A stretch of DNA of 64,000 nt, taken from contig NZ_BJXB01000022.1 of assembly GCF_007990775.1 (NCBI RefSeq), positions 37,631-101,630 of the forward strand. Reading direction: 5' to 3'. Positions 1 through 7,706 of this stretch are shown piece by piece (position 1 is the first letter of the stretch; every line of letters begins with the position of its first letter). Source of the stretch: Deinococcus cellulosilyticus NBRC 106333 = KACC 11606 (GTDB lineage: Bacteria > Deinococcota > Deinococci > Deinococcales > Deinococcaceae). A program made the position numbers and the translations under genes. The notes under the pieces are model-generated. The model made no database searches. It was not told where the DNA came from and saw nothing but the letters and a program-made list of their open reading frames with translations.

Positions 1-985
1 GTTCCTGCGTCTGGCCCTCGGTCACCCGAATCTGGAAGTCACCCAGGTCACCAGTGAGCGCAACGCTGGAGATCCCATCACCTTCGTGCATCCCAACCTG
101 CGTGGGCGCACAAATTTGAAATTCCGCCGCATGGCCGATCTGGAGCCTGTGGATGTGCTGGTTCTGGCCCTGCCCCACGGCAATGCAGCCAAGCGTTTCA
201 GCCAGTTTGCAGGTCTGGCAGACACCATCATCGACCTGTCTGCAGACTTCCGCATCAAGGACCTGGACCTCTACAAGAAGTACTATGACGAGGACCACCC
301 GGCCCCTGACCTGATTGACCAGTGGGTTTACGGCAACCCCGAGCTGCACCGCGAAGAACTGAAGGGTGCAAAACGCATTGCCTGCGCGGGTTGCTTTGCC
401 ACCAGTGCCATTCTGGCCCTTTACCCCCTGCTGAAACTGGGTGTGCCCCAGCCCAAAGACATCATCGTGACGGGTCTGGTGGGCTCCAGTGCTGCAGGTG
501 CAAGTGCCACCGATGCCAGTCACCACCCTGAGCGGGACAACAGCTACCGTGTGTACTCCGCCACCGGGCACCGCCACTACGCCGAGCTGCATCAGGAGCT
601 TCCCGGCAACTTCCCCATTCACCTGACGGCCATTGCCGGTCCTCATGTGCGTGGCATCCTGACCACTGCCCAGTTGTGGATTCCCGATGGTTACAGCGAG
701 CGTGACGTGTGGGGCGCTTTCCGCGAAGTGTACGGCAGCGAGCCTTTCATCCGCATCGTGAAGGTCCGCAAGGGCATCCACCGCTACCCCGATCCCAAAC
801 TGGTTTCTGGCACCAACTACTGCGACATCGGCTTCGAGATCGATCAGGACTCTGGTCGCGTGGTGGTCATGAGCGCCATCGACAACCTCGTGAAAGGCAC
901 GGCAGGTCACGCCATCCAGTCCCTGAACATCGCCCAGGGCTGGGAGGAGACGCTGGGTCTGGAGTTTGCGGGGTTGCATCCTTAA
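1..985 (+). CDS. lysY: [LysW]-aminoadipyl-6-phosphate reductase (LysY), 5' partial
   Basis: NADPH-dependent reductase of the LysW-carrier (alpha-aminoadipate) lysine pathway; it converts LysW-bound aminoadipyl phosphate to the semialdehyde. The frame is already open at the window edge (first full codon at base 2), so roughly 18 N-terminal residues, including the Gly-rich NADP loop, lie outside. Visible family motifs are HPNLRGRTNLKF, LPHG, SADFR, the catalytic Cys in CAGCFAT (codon 392-394), SHHPER, TGHRH and AIDNLVKGTAGHA. The whole frame follows Thermus LysY closely to the C-terminal GLHP. ArgC is the paralogous alternative, but lysZ and lysJ within 9 kb favour LysY. A terminator follows. 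Confidence 0.9.
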   Translation, partial: FLRLALGHPNLEVTQVTSERNAGDPITFVHPNLRGRTNLKFRRMADLEPVDVLVLALPHGNAAKRFSQFAGLADTIIDLSADFRIKDLDLYKKYYDEDHPAPDLIDQWVYGNPELHREELKGAKRIACAGCFATSAILALYPLLKLGVPQPKDIIVTGLVGSSAAGASATDASHHPERDNSYRVYSATGHRHYAELHQELPGNFPIHLTAIAGPHVRGILTTAQLWIPDGYSERDVWGAFREVYGSEPFIRIVKVRKGIHRYPDPKLVSGTNYCDIGFEIDQDSGRVVVMSAIDNLVKGTAGHAIQSLNIAQGWEETLGLEFAGLHP

Positions 986-988
986 ATT

Positions 989-1018
989 GCCGAGGGCCGA
1001 GAGCCCAGAGCCGAGGGC
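989..1018. repeat. Heptad repeat, left copy of a 30-bp inverted pair
   Basis: Four 7-bp units (GCCGAGG, GCCGAGA, GCCCAGA, GCCGAGG) plus GC. The 30 bases are the exact reverse complement of 1785-1814, so a perfect inverted pair brackets the orphan gene between them. It lies directly after the lysY stop codon. Confidence 0.9.
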
Positions 1019-1043
1019 AAAAACAAAATCAGCCACATCTGTT

Positions 1044-1075
1044 AAGCACCCTTGCAAATGCAGGGGTGCTTTTTC
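1044..1075 (+). terminator. Rho-independent terminator after lysY
   Basis: An 8-bp stem, AAGCACCC (1044-1051) with GGGTGCTT (1064-1071), is followed by a T-run. It ends lysY transcription 20 bp before the next gene. Confidence 0.8.
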
Positions 1076-1092
1076 TCTGGTACATTTGCGGC

Positions 1093-1692
1093 ATGGATCA
1101 AGCTGTAGGAGAAGATTTGGCAGGGAAATGGGTAACTTGTCATCAGATTGGCATTTATGATTTTGCTTTGACCAAGGGGAAAAAATACCAGGTTTTAAAA
1201 GTGAAAGAGGACCTGAGAGAAATCAGACTCCGAGGCGACAACCAGCGGCATCGCTGGTACCCCACCTGGTATTTTGACCTCTCCGGAGGTGATGTACCCA
1301 TCCTTAAAAAAATCACAGTGGACGATCCCATCGATGATCCTTTCTGTGATTATGTCGAAGTGACTTTGACACTCTCAGATGGCAATCGGCGCTGGTGCGT
1401 CTGTGCCACACCCTCTTATTTTCAGCGGTACATTGAGGATGGCATTCAGGCCAAAGAGGTTGGAGAGGGAGAAAATCGCAGGGTGGCTTTGCAGCTTCTT
1501 GGCGCTCCAAAGTTTGCCCCTGGAGGCAAAACCTTTCTGCATTTCAACATTCCCCATCTGGTGATGTTCTCCGAGCTTTCCGAAGCGACCATCTGGACAG
1601 CCATGAAGCACATGGACGATCAGGGAGAACTGGAAGCTTCGTCGGTGCCCTATAGCCATGCACGAATGGAAAATGATCTGGAGAATGAATAA
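1093..1692 (+). CDS. Hypothetical protein, 199 aa
   Basis: Not recognised. The frame opens upstream without a stop, but the start was placed at ATG 1093 because a -10-like TACATT ends exactly 6 nt before it, there is no Shine-Dalgarno, and a terminator lies just upstream. The protein is soluble, has no signal peptide, and is rich in charged and aromatic residues (e.g. HRWYPTWYFDL). The N-terminus (GKWVTC...YDFALTKGKKYQV) looks like a small beta-barrel fold, but this is only an impression. It is transcribed alone, between two terminators, and bracketed by a perfect 30-bp inverted heptad repeat. Confidence 0.7.
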   Translation: MDQAVGEDLAGKWVTCHQIGIYDFALTKGKKYQVLKVKEDLREIRLRGDNQRHRWYPTWYFDLSGGDVPILKKITVDDPIDDPFCDYVEVTLTLSDGNRRWCVCATPSYFQRYIEDGIQAKEVGEGENRRVALQLLGAPKFAPGGKTFLHFNIPHLVMFSELSEATIWTAMKHMDDQGELEASSVPYSHARMENDLENE

Positions 1693-1723
1693 AAAGTCCT
1701 TGCCCCTTCGACAAGGACTTTTC
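1691..1723 (+). terminator. Rho-independent terminator
   Basis: The stem AAAAGTCCTTG / CAAGGACTTTT closes over a short loop right at the stop codon of the 199-aa gene and ends in T residues. It can also act on the other strand. Confidence 0.8.
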
Positions 1724-1779
1724 TGCTGATGGGTTTTGTTTCTCTGGGGCTGGAAAAATTCTGCTGTGATCTGTTCCCT

Positions 1780-1814
1780 TTTCAGCCCTCGGCTCTGGGC
1801 TCTCGGCCCTCGGC
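1780..1814. repeat. Heptad repeat, right copy of inverted pair
   Basis: Five units: TTTCAGC, CCTCGGC, TCTGGGC, TCTCGGC, CCTCGGC. The last 30 bases are the perfect reverse complement of 989-1018. The unit fits the NNTCNGC pattern of the repeats at 16964, 21821 and 40278. Confidence 0.9.
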
Positions 1815-1831
1815 GGGCCGCAGGCCCATCA

Positions 1832-2821
1832 TTACCGTTTAATCATCCGTTTCACAGGCCCCGATGAGCTCCGCACGATCAGTTCAGTGGGGAGCAGACC
1901 ATGTCCAGCAGGACGGTTTTCCAGCAGGTCCAGAAGCATTCTGGCTGCAGTGTGACCCACGTCGCGGATGGGTTGTTTGACGGTGGTGAGGGCAGGTCTG
2001 AAAACCTGGGCAATTTCCAGGTCGTCGAATCCGGTCACGCTCACGTCGTAGGGGACACGGAGCCCGGCGTCTTCCAGAGCATAGATCGCACCCACAGCCA
2101 TTTCATCGCTGGCCGAAGCAATCGCAGTGAATTCGATGCCTTTTTCCAGGGCCTGACGCACAGCCCGGTATCCGCCCAGTTCGCTGAATCCACCGTCCAG
2201 AATCAGGTCAGGATCTTCTTCGATGTTGTGGTCGGCGAGGGTCTGGTGGTAGGCTTCGAGCCTGTCAAAAGTGGTCTGGCCGATGGGGCTTCCGGTGAGG
2301 TGGGCAATGCGGGTGTGCCCCAGTTTGACGAGGTGCAGCACCGAGCTCTGCATGCCTTTGAAGTTGTCCACGTCCACCCAGGGGGTGTCCTGATCGATCA
2401 GGCGACCAATCACCACATGGGGGATGCCTTTTTCTTTGAGCTGTTCCAGGCGGGTGTCGTGCAGCCTGAGGCCCGGGAAGATGAAGGCCTGCACCTTGCT
2501 GGGGTCGGCCTGGGAGGGTTCAAGGACACGGGCCGTGTAGCCGTGTTGCATCAGGACTTCCTGCACGGCGTCCATGATGATGGCGTAATAAGGGCTGTTG
2601 GAGGCGTGGCTGGAAAAGGGGGCCACCGCGACAAGGCCACGGGTGCCTCTGGCGAGTTTGCGGGCTCCGGCATCTGGAACGTATCCAAGCTGGCGAACCA
2701 CTTCCAGCACCTGTTTGCGGGTCTGTTCATTGACATCTGCCCGGTTGTTGAGCACGCGGGAGACGGTTCCGATGGACACGCCAGCGATGCGGGCCACTTC
2801 GTTGATGGTGATTTTGCTCAT
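1832..2821 (-). CDS. LacI-family transcriptional regulator
   Basis: A 329-aa repressor of the LacI/GalR family. The N-terminal HTH (residues about 4-25, ITINEVARIAGVSIGTVSRV) and hinge helix (LARGTRGLVAV) are followed by a periplasmic-binding-protein-like effector domain. The effector is unknown and no sugar-use gene is adjacent. The start at ATG 2821 has an upstream AAAGGTG ribosome site. Divergent from the sirtuin gene; two matching 16-bp operator-like sites (2877-2892 and 3119-3134) lie in the shared intergenic region, so autoregulation is likely. Confidence 0.9.
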   Translation of the reverse strand: MSKITINEVARIAGVSIGTVSRVLNNRADVNEQTRKQVLEVVRQLGYVPDAGARKLARGTRGLVAVAPFSSHASNSPYYAIIMDAVQEVLMQHGYTARVLEPSQADPSKVQAFIFPGLRLHDTRLEQLKEKGIPHVVIGRLIDQDTPWVDVDNFKGMQSSVLHLVKLGHTRIAHLTGSPIGQTTFDRLEAYHQTLADHNIEEDPDLILDGGFSELGGYRAVRQALEKGIEFTAIASASDEMAVGAIYALEDAGLRVPYDVSVTGFDDLEIAQVFRPALTTVKQPIRDVGHTAARMLLDLLENRPAGHGLLPTELIVRSSSGPVKRMIKR

Positions 2822-2876
2822 GAAGACGCACCTTTCTGGGTCAGCGGCTGTGGCTGTCAGAGAATGGCAGGGCAGC

Positions 2877-2892
2877 GTTTACGCTTACAGCT
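2877..2892 (-). promoter_or_regulatory. LacI-type operator, site A
   Basis: Read on the minus strand this is AGCTGTAAGCGTAAAC, overlapping the palindrome AGCGTAAACGCT. It matches site B (3119-3134) at 14 of 16 positions in opposite orientation. It lies about 55 bp upstream of the LacI start codon, a good position for autorepression. Confidence 0.55.
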
Positions 2893-3061
2893 GGAAACCG
2901 CCTGCACTTTTCATCCGATTTTGGCTGTTTCCATTATAGGGGGTCTGTGGAATTCCATGCAGTGTTGGCAGGTTTTCCACCCTGCCCTATTTTGCAGGCT
3001 GATGGCGCTCCTGTCATCGGTGACAACACCTATTCGGAAAACTTTTCCGCAAGTTGTGCAC

Positions 3062-3081
3062 AATTTACGGAAATTTACGGA
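3062..3081. repeat. Tandem 10-bp direct repeat in regulatory region
   Basis: Two exact head-to-tail copies of AATTTACGGA, one DNA helical turn each. The core TTACGGAA occurs at 3065-3072 and 3075-3082, and again inverted (TTCCGTAA) at 3164-3171, 27 bp before the sirtuin start codon. It may be a binding array for another regulator. Confidence 0.5.
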
Positions 3082-3118
3082 AAGGGCTGATTTTGCGCAA
3101 TGTGCGCGGAAAAGATCA

Positions 3119-3134
3119 AGCTGTAAACGCAAAC
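3119..3134 (+). promoter_or_regulatory. LacI-type operator, site B
   Basis: AGCTGTAAACGCAAAC is the partner of site A, with centres about 242 bp apart and inverted orientation. It sits some 65 bp upstream of the sirtuin start codon. Confidence 0.5.
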
Positions 3135-3197
3135 AACGTCTCGGCATGCCCACCCCGTTACACTTCCGTAAGAAAACAGTAGACTTGAAGAGACCTC

Positions 3198-3911
3198 ATG
3201 GAACGACGCCTCAAACATCTTGTGGTTCTCTCTGGTGCTGGCATCTCTGCAGAAAGTGGACTCTCCACCTTCCGCGATTTCAATGGGCTGTGGCACCATT
3301 ACCGGGTGGAAGAAGTCGCCTCGCTGGATGCCTGGAAGAAGCACCCGAAGCTGGTGCTGGAGTTCTACAACGAGCGGCGAAGGCAGGCCATCGAAGCGAA
3401 ACCCAACGCCGGGCACCAGGCCCTGGCCATGCTGGAGCAGCACTATCAGGTCACCATCATCACCCAGAATGTGGACCACCTGCATGAGCAGGCAGGGTCC
3501 AGTTCGGTGGTGCACCTGCATGGAGAACTGTTTAAAGCCCGGTCCACCCTGGACCCTGAACTGGTGTACCAGCTTCAGGGAACAGAGCTCAACTGGGGAG
3601 ACACCTGTGAACAGGGTTCACAGCTGAGGCCGCACATCGTCTGGTTCGGGGAGGAAGTTTCGCAGTTCAAACACGCTGCCCATCTGGTGCGACAGGCGGA
3701 CATCTTCATTGTGGTGGGAACCTCGCTGGCGGTTTATCCTGCGTCCTCTCTGCTGCACCATGTCCCGGAAGACACCCCCAAGTACATCATTGACCCCAGA
3801 AGACCCGAGTTGCCCAGAATTCCAAACGTGTCTTTCATTCAGGCGGTGGCCAGCCGGGGATTGCCGCAACTCGCCAGAGAGTTGATTGCTCTGGAAAGCC
3901 TGGCCCGCTGA
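3198..3911 (+). CDS. cobB: Sir2-family NAD-dependent protein deacylase
   Basis: A 237-aa sirtuin that removes acyl groups from lysines using NAD. Rossmann/NAD motifs GAGISAESGLSTFRD (about residues 14-28) and TQNVDHLHEQAG are present, with the catalytic His in HLHGEL. The Y-x-x-R pair in FYNERRRQ is the class III signature linked to desuccinylation. The usual zinc Cys4 site is mostly absent: the segment between HLHGEL and RPHIVWFGE holds a single Cys (DTCEQGSQ), as I recall for some Bacteroidetes sirtuins. It is followed after 3 bp by a membrane-protein gene, probably co-transcribed. Confidence 0.9.
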   Translation: MERRLKHLVVLSGAGISAESGLSTFRDFNGLWHHYRVEEVASLDAWKKHPKLVLEFYNERRRQAIEAKPNAGHQALAMLEQHYQVTIITQNVDHLHEQAGSSSVVHLHGELFKARSTLDPELVYQLQGTELNWGDTCEQGSQLRPHIVWFGEEVSQFKHAAHLVRQADIFIVVGTSLAVYPASSLLHHVPEDTPKYIIDPRRPELPRIPNVSFIQAVASRGLPQLARELIALESLAR

Positions 3912-3914
3912 ACC

Positions 3915-4301
3915 ATGCGCAGCCTGAGATTTGGGCTGTGCTGTGCATTGCTTGGCGCACTTTCTGCGTGGCTGGGATTGAAATTTTTCCCCACACAGGC
4001 AGGCTTTATTGCTGCCCCCACTGCACGTGAAATGGTCGTCTGGAGTGCTGCTGGTGTGCTGGGTGTGCTTGGAGCCGTCTGGTCTTTATCAGGGGTGCGC
4101 AAAAGCAGTCTCCTCGAAGGCATCCTGCTCGCCCTGATCGGTGTGCCCCTGGTCAGCCTGATTTCTCTGCTCTTCTGGTGGGGACCTGAACCGTACACCT
4201 TCAGCACAGCCTGGGTGCTGGGCTGGGACATGCTGCTGAAGACCTGGTGGCTGCTGATCCTGATGGGTCTGGGTGCCCACTGGCTCAGACGGATGATCTG
4301 A
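3915..4301 (+). CDS. Small integral membrane protein, 128 aa
   Basis: Not assigned to a family. Four hydrophobic segments can be seen: about residues 5-25 (FGLCCALLGALSAWLGLKFF), 40-60, 72-92 and 98-120, with a basic C-terminal end (LRRMI). The start follows the sirtuin stop by 3 bp, indicating translational coupling. It converges on the MocR gene, whose stop lies 3 bp away on the other strand. Confidence 0.75.
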   Translation: MRSLRFGLCCALLGALSAWLGLKFFPTQAGFIAAPTAREMVVWSAAGVLGVLGAVWSLSGVRKSSLLEGILLALIGVPLVSLISLLFWWGPEPYTFSTAWVLGWDMLLKTWWLLILMGLGAHWLRRMI

Positions 4302-4304
4302 CCA

Positions 4305-5747
4305 TCAGCTGCTGTTTTCTGTGGCACACTGGAGGATCACTTCGCTGAGCACCTTGCCTCCCTGCTGAATCTGGGGCAGGGAGAGTCCACCATAGCCCAG
4401 CATCAGACCATTGAGGGGCACATTCTGGGCGTAATAGCGGTCTGGAGGCTCCACCAGCACTTTTCTGGCCGCACACTGCCGCTGAACCTCGCGGTAGGGG
4501 ATGTGGTCTGGAAGCTGCAGGAAACCATGCAAGCCTGCATCGATCCCAATCAGGCGACAGAGCCCTGCAGTTTCCTTGAGGGCTTCTTTCAGGGCCTGCC
4601 GTTTCTGGGCATAGACTTTACGCATGCTGCGGATGTGGCGGTCCAGCATCCCACGGCGCAGGAGTTCCAGCATGGCGGTCTGCAGCACGTGCGAGTGCTG
4701 GTAATCGGTCAGTTGCCTGAGCACCTTCACCCGATCAATCAGGGCAGGCGGAGCAACGATATAGCCCAACCTCAGGGCTGGTGTGAGGACTTTGGAGAGG
4801 GTCCCGATGTAAGCCACCAGTCCATGGTGGTCCATGGACGCCAGTGCAGGCAGAGGAGCATCAAAACGAAACTCACTCTCGTAATCGTCTTCAATGATCA
4901 GGGCGTCGTGCTGTGCGGCAAAATGCAGCAGGGCCTCCCTGCGGGGCAAAGACATGCGGTACCCCAGAGGAAACTGGTGGCTGGGCGTGGTGTAGATCAG
5001 CACCGGAGGAGGGTCATCCGGGAGGCTCTGTACCCGCAGGCCATCTTCATCCACCTCTGTGGGAACCACAGTGGCCTCATGGTGCCGAAAAACCTCGCGG
5101 GCCAGTGGAAATCCGGGTTCCTCGAAAGCCACCTGGTCTCCCCTCTCAAGGGTCACCTGCGCAATCAGGTTGAGCGCATGGATGGTGCCGGAGGTGATCA
5201 TCACATCTGCAGCAGTGCAGGCAATGCCTCTGGATCTGCGCACAAAAAGGGCCACCTGTTCCCGCAATTCCAGTTCTCCCTGGGCATCCTGATAATCGGC
5301 AGGAAAGGCCGTCTGACCCACAGCCCGCCACAGCACTTTCCAGTCGTCTTTGCTGAGTGCCTCCAGGCTGGGCAGCCCTGCGCGGAATTCAATGGTGCCC
5401 TCCACAATGGGCCGGGTCACAGGCAACTCCAGTGGAGGTTTCTGCATCCAGCGGGGAGACCTTTGCATGGCAGGCATTCCAGCAGTGCGGGAGGTCACCT
5501 CTGGGTTCACAAAGGTTCCTGAGCCCTGCCGGGAGACCAGCAAGCCTTCAGCGAGCAGTTCCTCGAAAGCAGCAATCACAGTGTTGCGGGTTACTCCATA
5601 AACCTGCGCGAGGTCACGGGTGGAAGGGAGGCGCATTCCAGCAGGCAATTTGCCTTGCAGGATCTGGTTGCGGAGCTGTTCGCGGATCTGCTGACCCAGC
5701 GGAATTTTCTGGTGACGCTCTAAAGAGAGCTGGAGGTCGCGTGGCAC
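4305..5747 (-). CDS. MocR/PdxR-type GntR regulator with aminotransferase domain
   Basis: 480 aa. An N-terminal GntR winged helix (residues about 10-80; LPSTRDLAQVYGVTRNTVIA, then GSGTFV) is fused to a type I aminotransferase-like domain. The PLP lysine is in GTLSKVLTP, preceded by IIEDDYESEFRF. MocR proteins sense PLP or amino compounds; no pdx or gab gene is adjacent, so the target is unknown. The start is taken at GTG 5747: TAGAAT lies 6 nt upstream and there is no Shine-Dalgarno, fitting a leaderless mRNA. Confidence 0.9.
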   Translation of the reverse strand: MPRDLQLSLERHQKIPLGQQIREQLRNQILQGKLPAGMRLPSTRDLAQVYGVTRNTVIAAFEELLAEGLLVSRQGSGTFVNPEVTSRTAGMPAMQRSPRWMQKPPLELPVTRPIVEGTIEFRAGLPSLEALSKDDWKVLWRAVGQTAFPADYQDAQGELELREQVALFVRRSRGIACTAADVMITSGTIHALNLIAQVTLERGDQVAFEEPGFPLAREVFRHHEATVVPTEVDEDGLRVQSLPDDPPPVLIYTTPSHQFPLGYRMSLPRREALLHFAAQHDALIIEDDYESEFRFDAPLPALASMDHHGLVAYIGTLSKVLTPALRLGYIVAPPALIDRVKVLRQLTDYQHSHVLQTAMLELLRRGMLDRHIRSMRKVYAQKRQALKEALKETAGLCRLIGIDAGLHGFLQLPDHIPYREVQRQCAARKVLVEPPDRYYAQNVPLNGLMLGYGGLSLPQIQQGGKVLSEVILQCATENSS

Positions 5748-5753
5748 ACGATG

Positions 5754-5759
5754 ATTCTA
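5754..5759 (-). promoter_or_regulatory. -10 element of the MocR gene
   Basis: TAGAAT on the minus strand ends 6 nt before the GTG start. The -35 region (about 5777-5782, TGTCTG) is weak. This implies initiation at the start codon itself. Confidence 0.5.
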
Positions 5760-5893
5760 ACAGTCCCTTCTTGAAGCAGACACAGACCTGACTGTTGCAA
5801 GAAATTCATGCTTTCTTAAGCGTGAAGGAAATGTGAGCAAGTCTTACGCTCTGGATTTCCCCCAGATTCTAATTTGAAGAAGAGGAGGATTTT

Positions 5894-6166
5894 ATGCGTC
5901 ATGGATGCCTTTTGGGTGTGATTTTGCTGGTGCTTGGGATCGGACAGGCTGCTGCAGAGACAGAGCTGTTCACCCTGAATGTAAAGAACCACTGTGAGAA
6001 CAGCATGGACATTTTCATCGATGGAGCCTATGTGGGGACTGTGGAGCAGGAAGGGCAGTTCGCCATCATGTCGGGTGAACACATGCTTTATGCCAGAAAC
6101 ACCATTGAATATGCAGATGCCACAGTGGTGGCAGATCAGGATTACGACTGGATGCTGTGCCACTGA
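5894..6166 (+). CDS. Small secreted protein, 90 aa
   Basis: Unrecognised family. The signal peptide (LLGVILLVLGIGQAAA) has a likely cleavage after AAA-E, leaving a mature protein of about 68 aa. It has two Cys in the mature part (NHCENS and the penultimate residue), which could form a disulphide, and is acidic. A strong GGAGG Shine-Dalgarno lies 5-9 nt before the ATG, unlike the many leaderless genes nearby. Monocistronic, followed by a hairpin terminator. Confidence 0.75.
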   Translation: MRHGCLLGVILLVLGIGQAAAETELFTLNVKNHCENSMDIFIDGAYVGTVEQEGQFAIMSGEHMLYARNTIEYADATVVADQDYDWMLCH

Positions 6167-6194
6167 GGCTTCAACCGAAATATTCATTGAAGTG

Positions 6195-6226
6195 CTCCCC
6201 GGCGTTACCCGGGGAGTAACCTTTTA
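6195..6226 (+). terminator. Terminator of the 90-aa secreted protein
   Basis: The stem CTCCCCGG / CCGGGGAG (8 bp, 6-nt loop) is followed by a short interrupted T-run. Confidence 0.6.
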
Positions 6227-6273
6227 AACGGTAGAAATACAGACATCAAATTTAACATTTGAAAAGTTTAGAC

Positions 6274-6303
6274 TTGAAATTCTTTACAGATGTATGCCAT
6301 ACT
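6274..6303 (+). promoter_or_regulatory. lysZ promoter (leaderless)
   Basis: -35 TTGAAA (6274-6279), 18-bp spacer, -10 CATACT (6298-6303). The -10 ends 6 nt before ATG 6310, so transcription should begin at or next to the start codon. Confidence 0.6.
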
Positions 6304-6309
6304 CAGGGC

Positions 6310-7134
6310 ATGATCATCGTGAAGGTTGGCGGTTCTTTAGGCATCGACTATGACGCGCTGTGCAGGGACATTGCAGCGCTGTACAAAGCAGGGGAAAAAC
6401 TGATCCTGGTGCACGGCGGCAGCGCCGAAACCAACAGGGTGGCCGAGGCCCTCGGGCATCCTCCCCGTTTCATCACGTCTCCAAGTGGCTACACCAGCCG
6501 TTTCACGGACCGTGAGACCATCGAAATCTTCGAAATGGTGTACTGCGGCAAGATGAACAAGGGCATTGTCGAGCGCCTGCAACGTCTGGGCGTCAATGCT
6601 GTGGGCCTCAGCGGTCTGGATGGCCGGGTCTTTGAAGGCAAGCACAAAGACAGCGTGCGCAGCGTGGAAAACGGCAAGGTCAAACTCCTGCGCGGAGACC
6701 ACACCGGCACCGTCGAGAAGGTCAACACCCACCTGATCGAGCTCCTGCTGGACAACGGTTACTTGCCTGTCCTGACCCCTCCGGCCAGCAGCTATGAAGG
6801 GGTGGCCATCAACGTGGACGGAGACCGTGCTGCCGCAGCATTGGCCACGGCCCTCAAAGCCCACACCCTGATGATGCTCTCCAACGTCCCTGGCCTGCTG
6901 CGCGAGTACCCCAACGAAGACAGCCTGATTCCCTTCATTCCTGCCACCGATGTGGAGTCCTACATGGGCTTTGCCCAGGACCGCATGAAGAAGAAAGTCC
7001 TCGGTGCCGCAGAAGCTGTGGCCGGAGGCGTGGGCCGCGTGATCTTCGGAGATGCCCGCATTGAGAACCCTGTCTCTGCAGCCCTTTCTGGCAAAGGCAC
7101 CGTGGTGGCAGACAAGGCCAACGCAGCAGACTGA
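6310..7134 (+). CDS. lysZ: [LysW]-L-2-aminoadipate 6-kinase (LysZ)
   Basis: An ArgB-family amino-acid kinase that phosphorylates the side-chain carboxyl of LysW-bound aminoadipate, the step before LysY. 274 aa. Visible motifs are the N-terminal VKVGGS lysine/glycine loop, VHGGS, EIFEMVYCG, AVGLSGLDGR, INVDGD and the C-terminal MKKKVLGAAEAV nucleotide-binding region; colinear with Thermus LysZ. An in-frame ATG 17 codons upstream exists, but ATG 6310 fits the family length and the promoter. Ends in a strong terminator. Confidence 0.92.
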   Translation: MIIVKVGGSLGIDYDALCRDIAALYKAGEKLILVHGGSAETNRVAEALGHPPRFITSPSGYTSRFTDRETIEIFEMVYCGKMNKGIVERLQRLGVNAVGLSGLDGRVFEGKHKDSVRSVENGKVKLLRGDHTGTVEKVNTHLIELLLDNGYLPVLTPPASSYEGVAINVDGDRAAAALATALKAHTLMMLSNVPGLLREYPNEDSLIPFIPATDVESYMGFAQDRMKKKVLGAAEAVAGGVGRVIFGDARIENPVSAALSGKGTVVADKANAAD

Positions 7135-7150
7135 ACCTGACCTCTCTCTG

Positions 7151-7179
7151 GTGCAGTTCCCAAAGGAACTGCACTTTTT
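7151..7179 (+). terminator. lysZ terminator
   Basis: A perfect 10-bp stem, GTGCAGTTCC / GGAACTGCAC, has loop CAAA and five T residues. Confidence 0.9.
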
Positions 7180-7229
7180 GCTGCACCTGGCTTCATGCGC
7201 AAAACAGGACAGGACCGTATCATAAAGAC

Positions 7230-7658
7230 ATGAAAAAAGCCCTGATCACCTTGCTGCTCCTGTGTGCCCCTGTTGCCTTTGCCCAGACGGCAGCTGAACT
7301 CGTGGTGGTGACGGCCATCGCCTCCACGCTGGACAGCAGTGTTTCTCTGCCCAGAGGAACCTACAAATACACCAACCCCCAGACAGCCCAGAAATTTGCA
7401 CAGAACCTGGGTGCAGATGCCAGCAAGTATCAGAATTACGAAATGTACGTGGCCACGGGCATCATTGCAAAGCTGGCTCCGGGCTTTGTACAACAGCTGG
7501 AAACCAACTTTGCAGCTGCAGGTTATTTCAAAGCTTCAAGCAGCAGCAATGCCACCACCACCCGCAGCGAGTTCAGCAACGACGAAGGCAAAACCCTGCT
7601 GCTGTTCACCGTCTACCAGAAAGACACCGTGTATTTCCTGGTGGGCCGCAAGAAATAA
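7230..7658 (+). CDS. Secreted hypothetical protein, 142 aa
   Basis: No family recognised. The signal peptide (KKALITLLLLCAPVAFAQ) probably has a cleavage after AFA. The mature protein is Ala/Thr/Ser-rich (ASSSSNATTTRSEF) with a C-terminal beta-rich stretch (LLLFTVYQKDTVYFLVGRKK). The -10 TATCAT lies 6 nt before the ATG with no Shine-Dalgarno, which supports this start as leaderless. Probably periplasmic or extracellular. Confidence 0.7.
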   Translation: MKKALITLLLLCAPVAFAQTAAELVVVTAIASTLDSSVSLPRGTYKYTNPQTAQKFAQNLGADASKYQNYEMYVATGIIAKLAPGFVQQLETNFAAAGYFKASSSSNATTTRSEFSNDEGKTLLLFTVYQKDTVYFLVGRKK

Positions 7659-7671
7659 GCCACACAGCCAA

Positions 7672-7701
7672 CTGACACCATCAACCCAACTGTTTTACCC
7701 T
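7672..7701 (+). promoter_or_regulatory. Promoter of the acetyltransferase pair
   Basis: -35 CTGACA (7672-7677), 18-bp spacer, -10 TACCCT (7696-7701), 5 nt before the ATG at 7707. Confidence 0.55.
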
Positions 7702-7706
7702 GAGAC

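Noticed and set aside
2..985. ArgC (arginine pathway) as the identity of the first gene.
   Set aside because: Sequence runs with Thermus LysY through all conserved blocks, and lysZ and lysJ are nearby; ArgC would be expected to diverge more.
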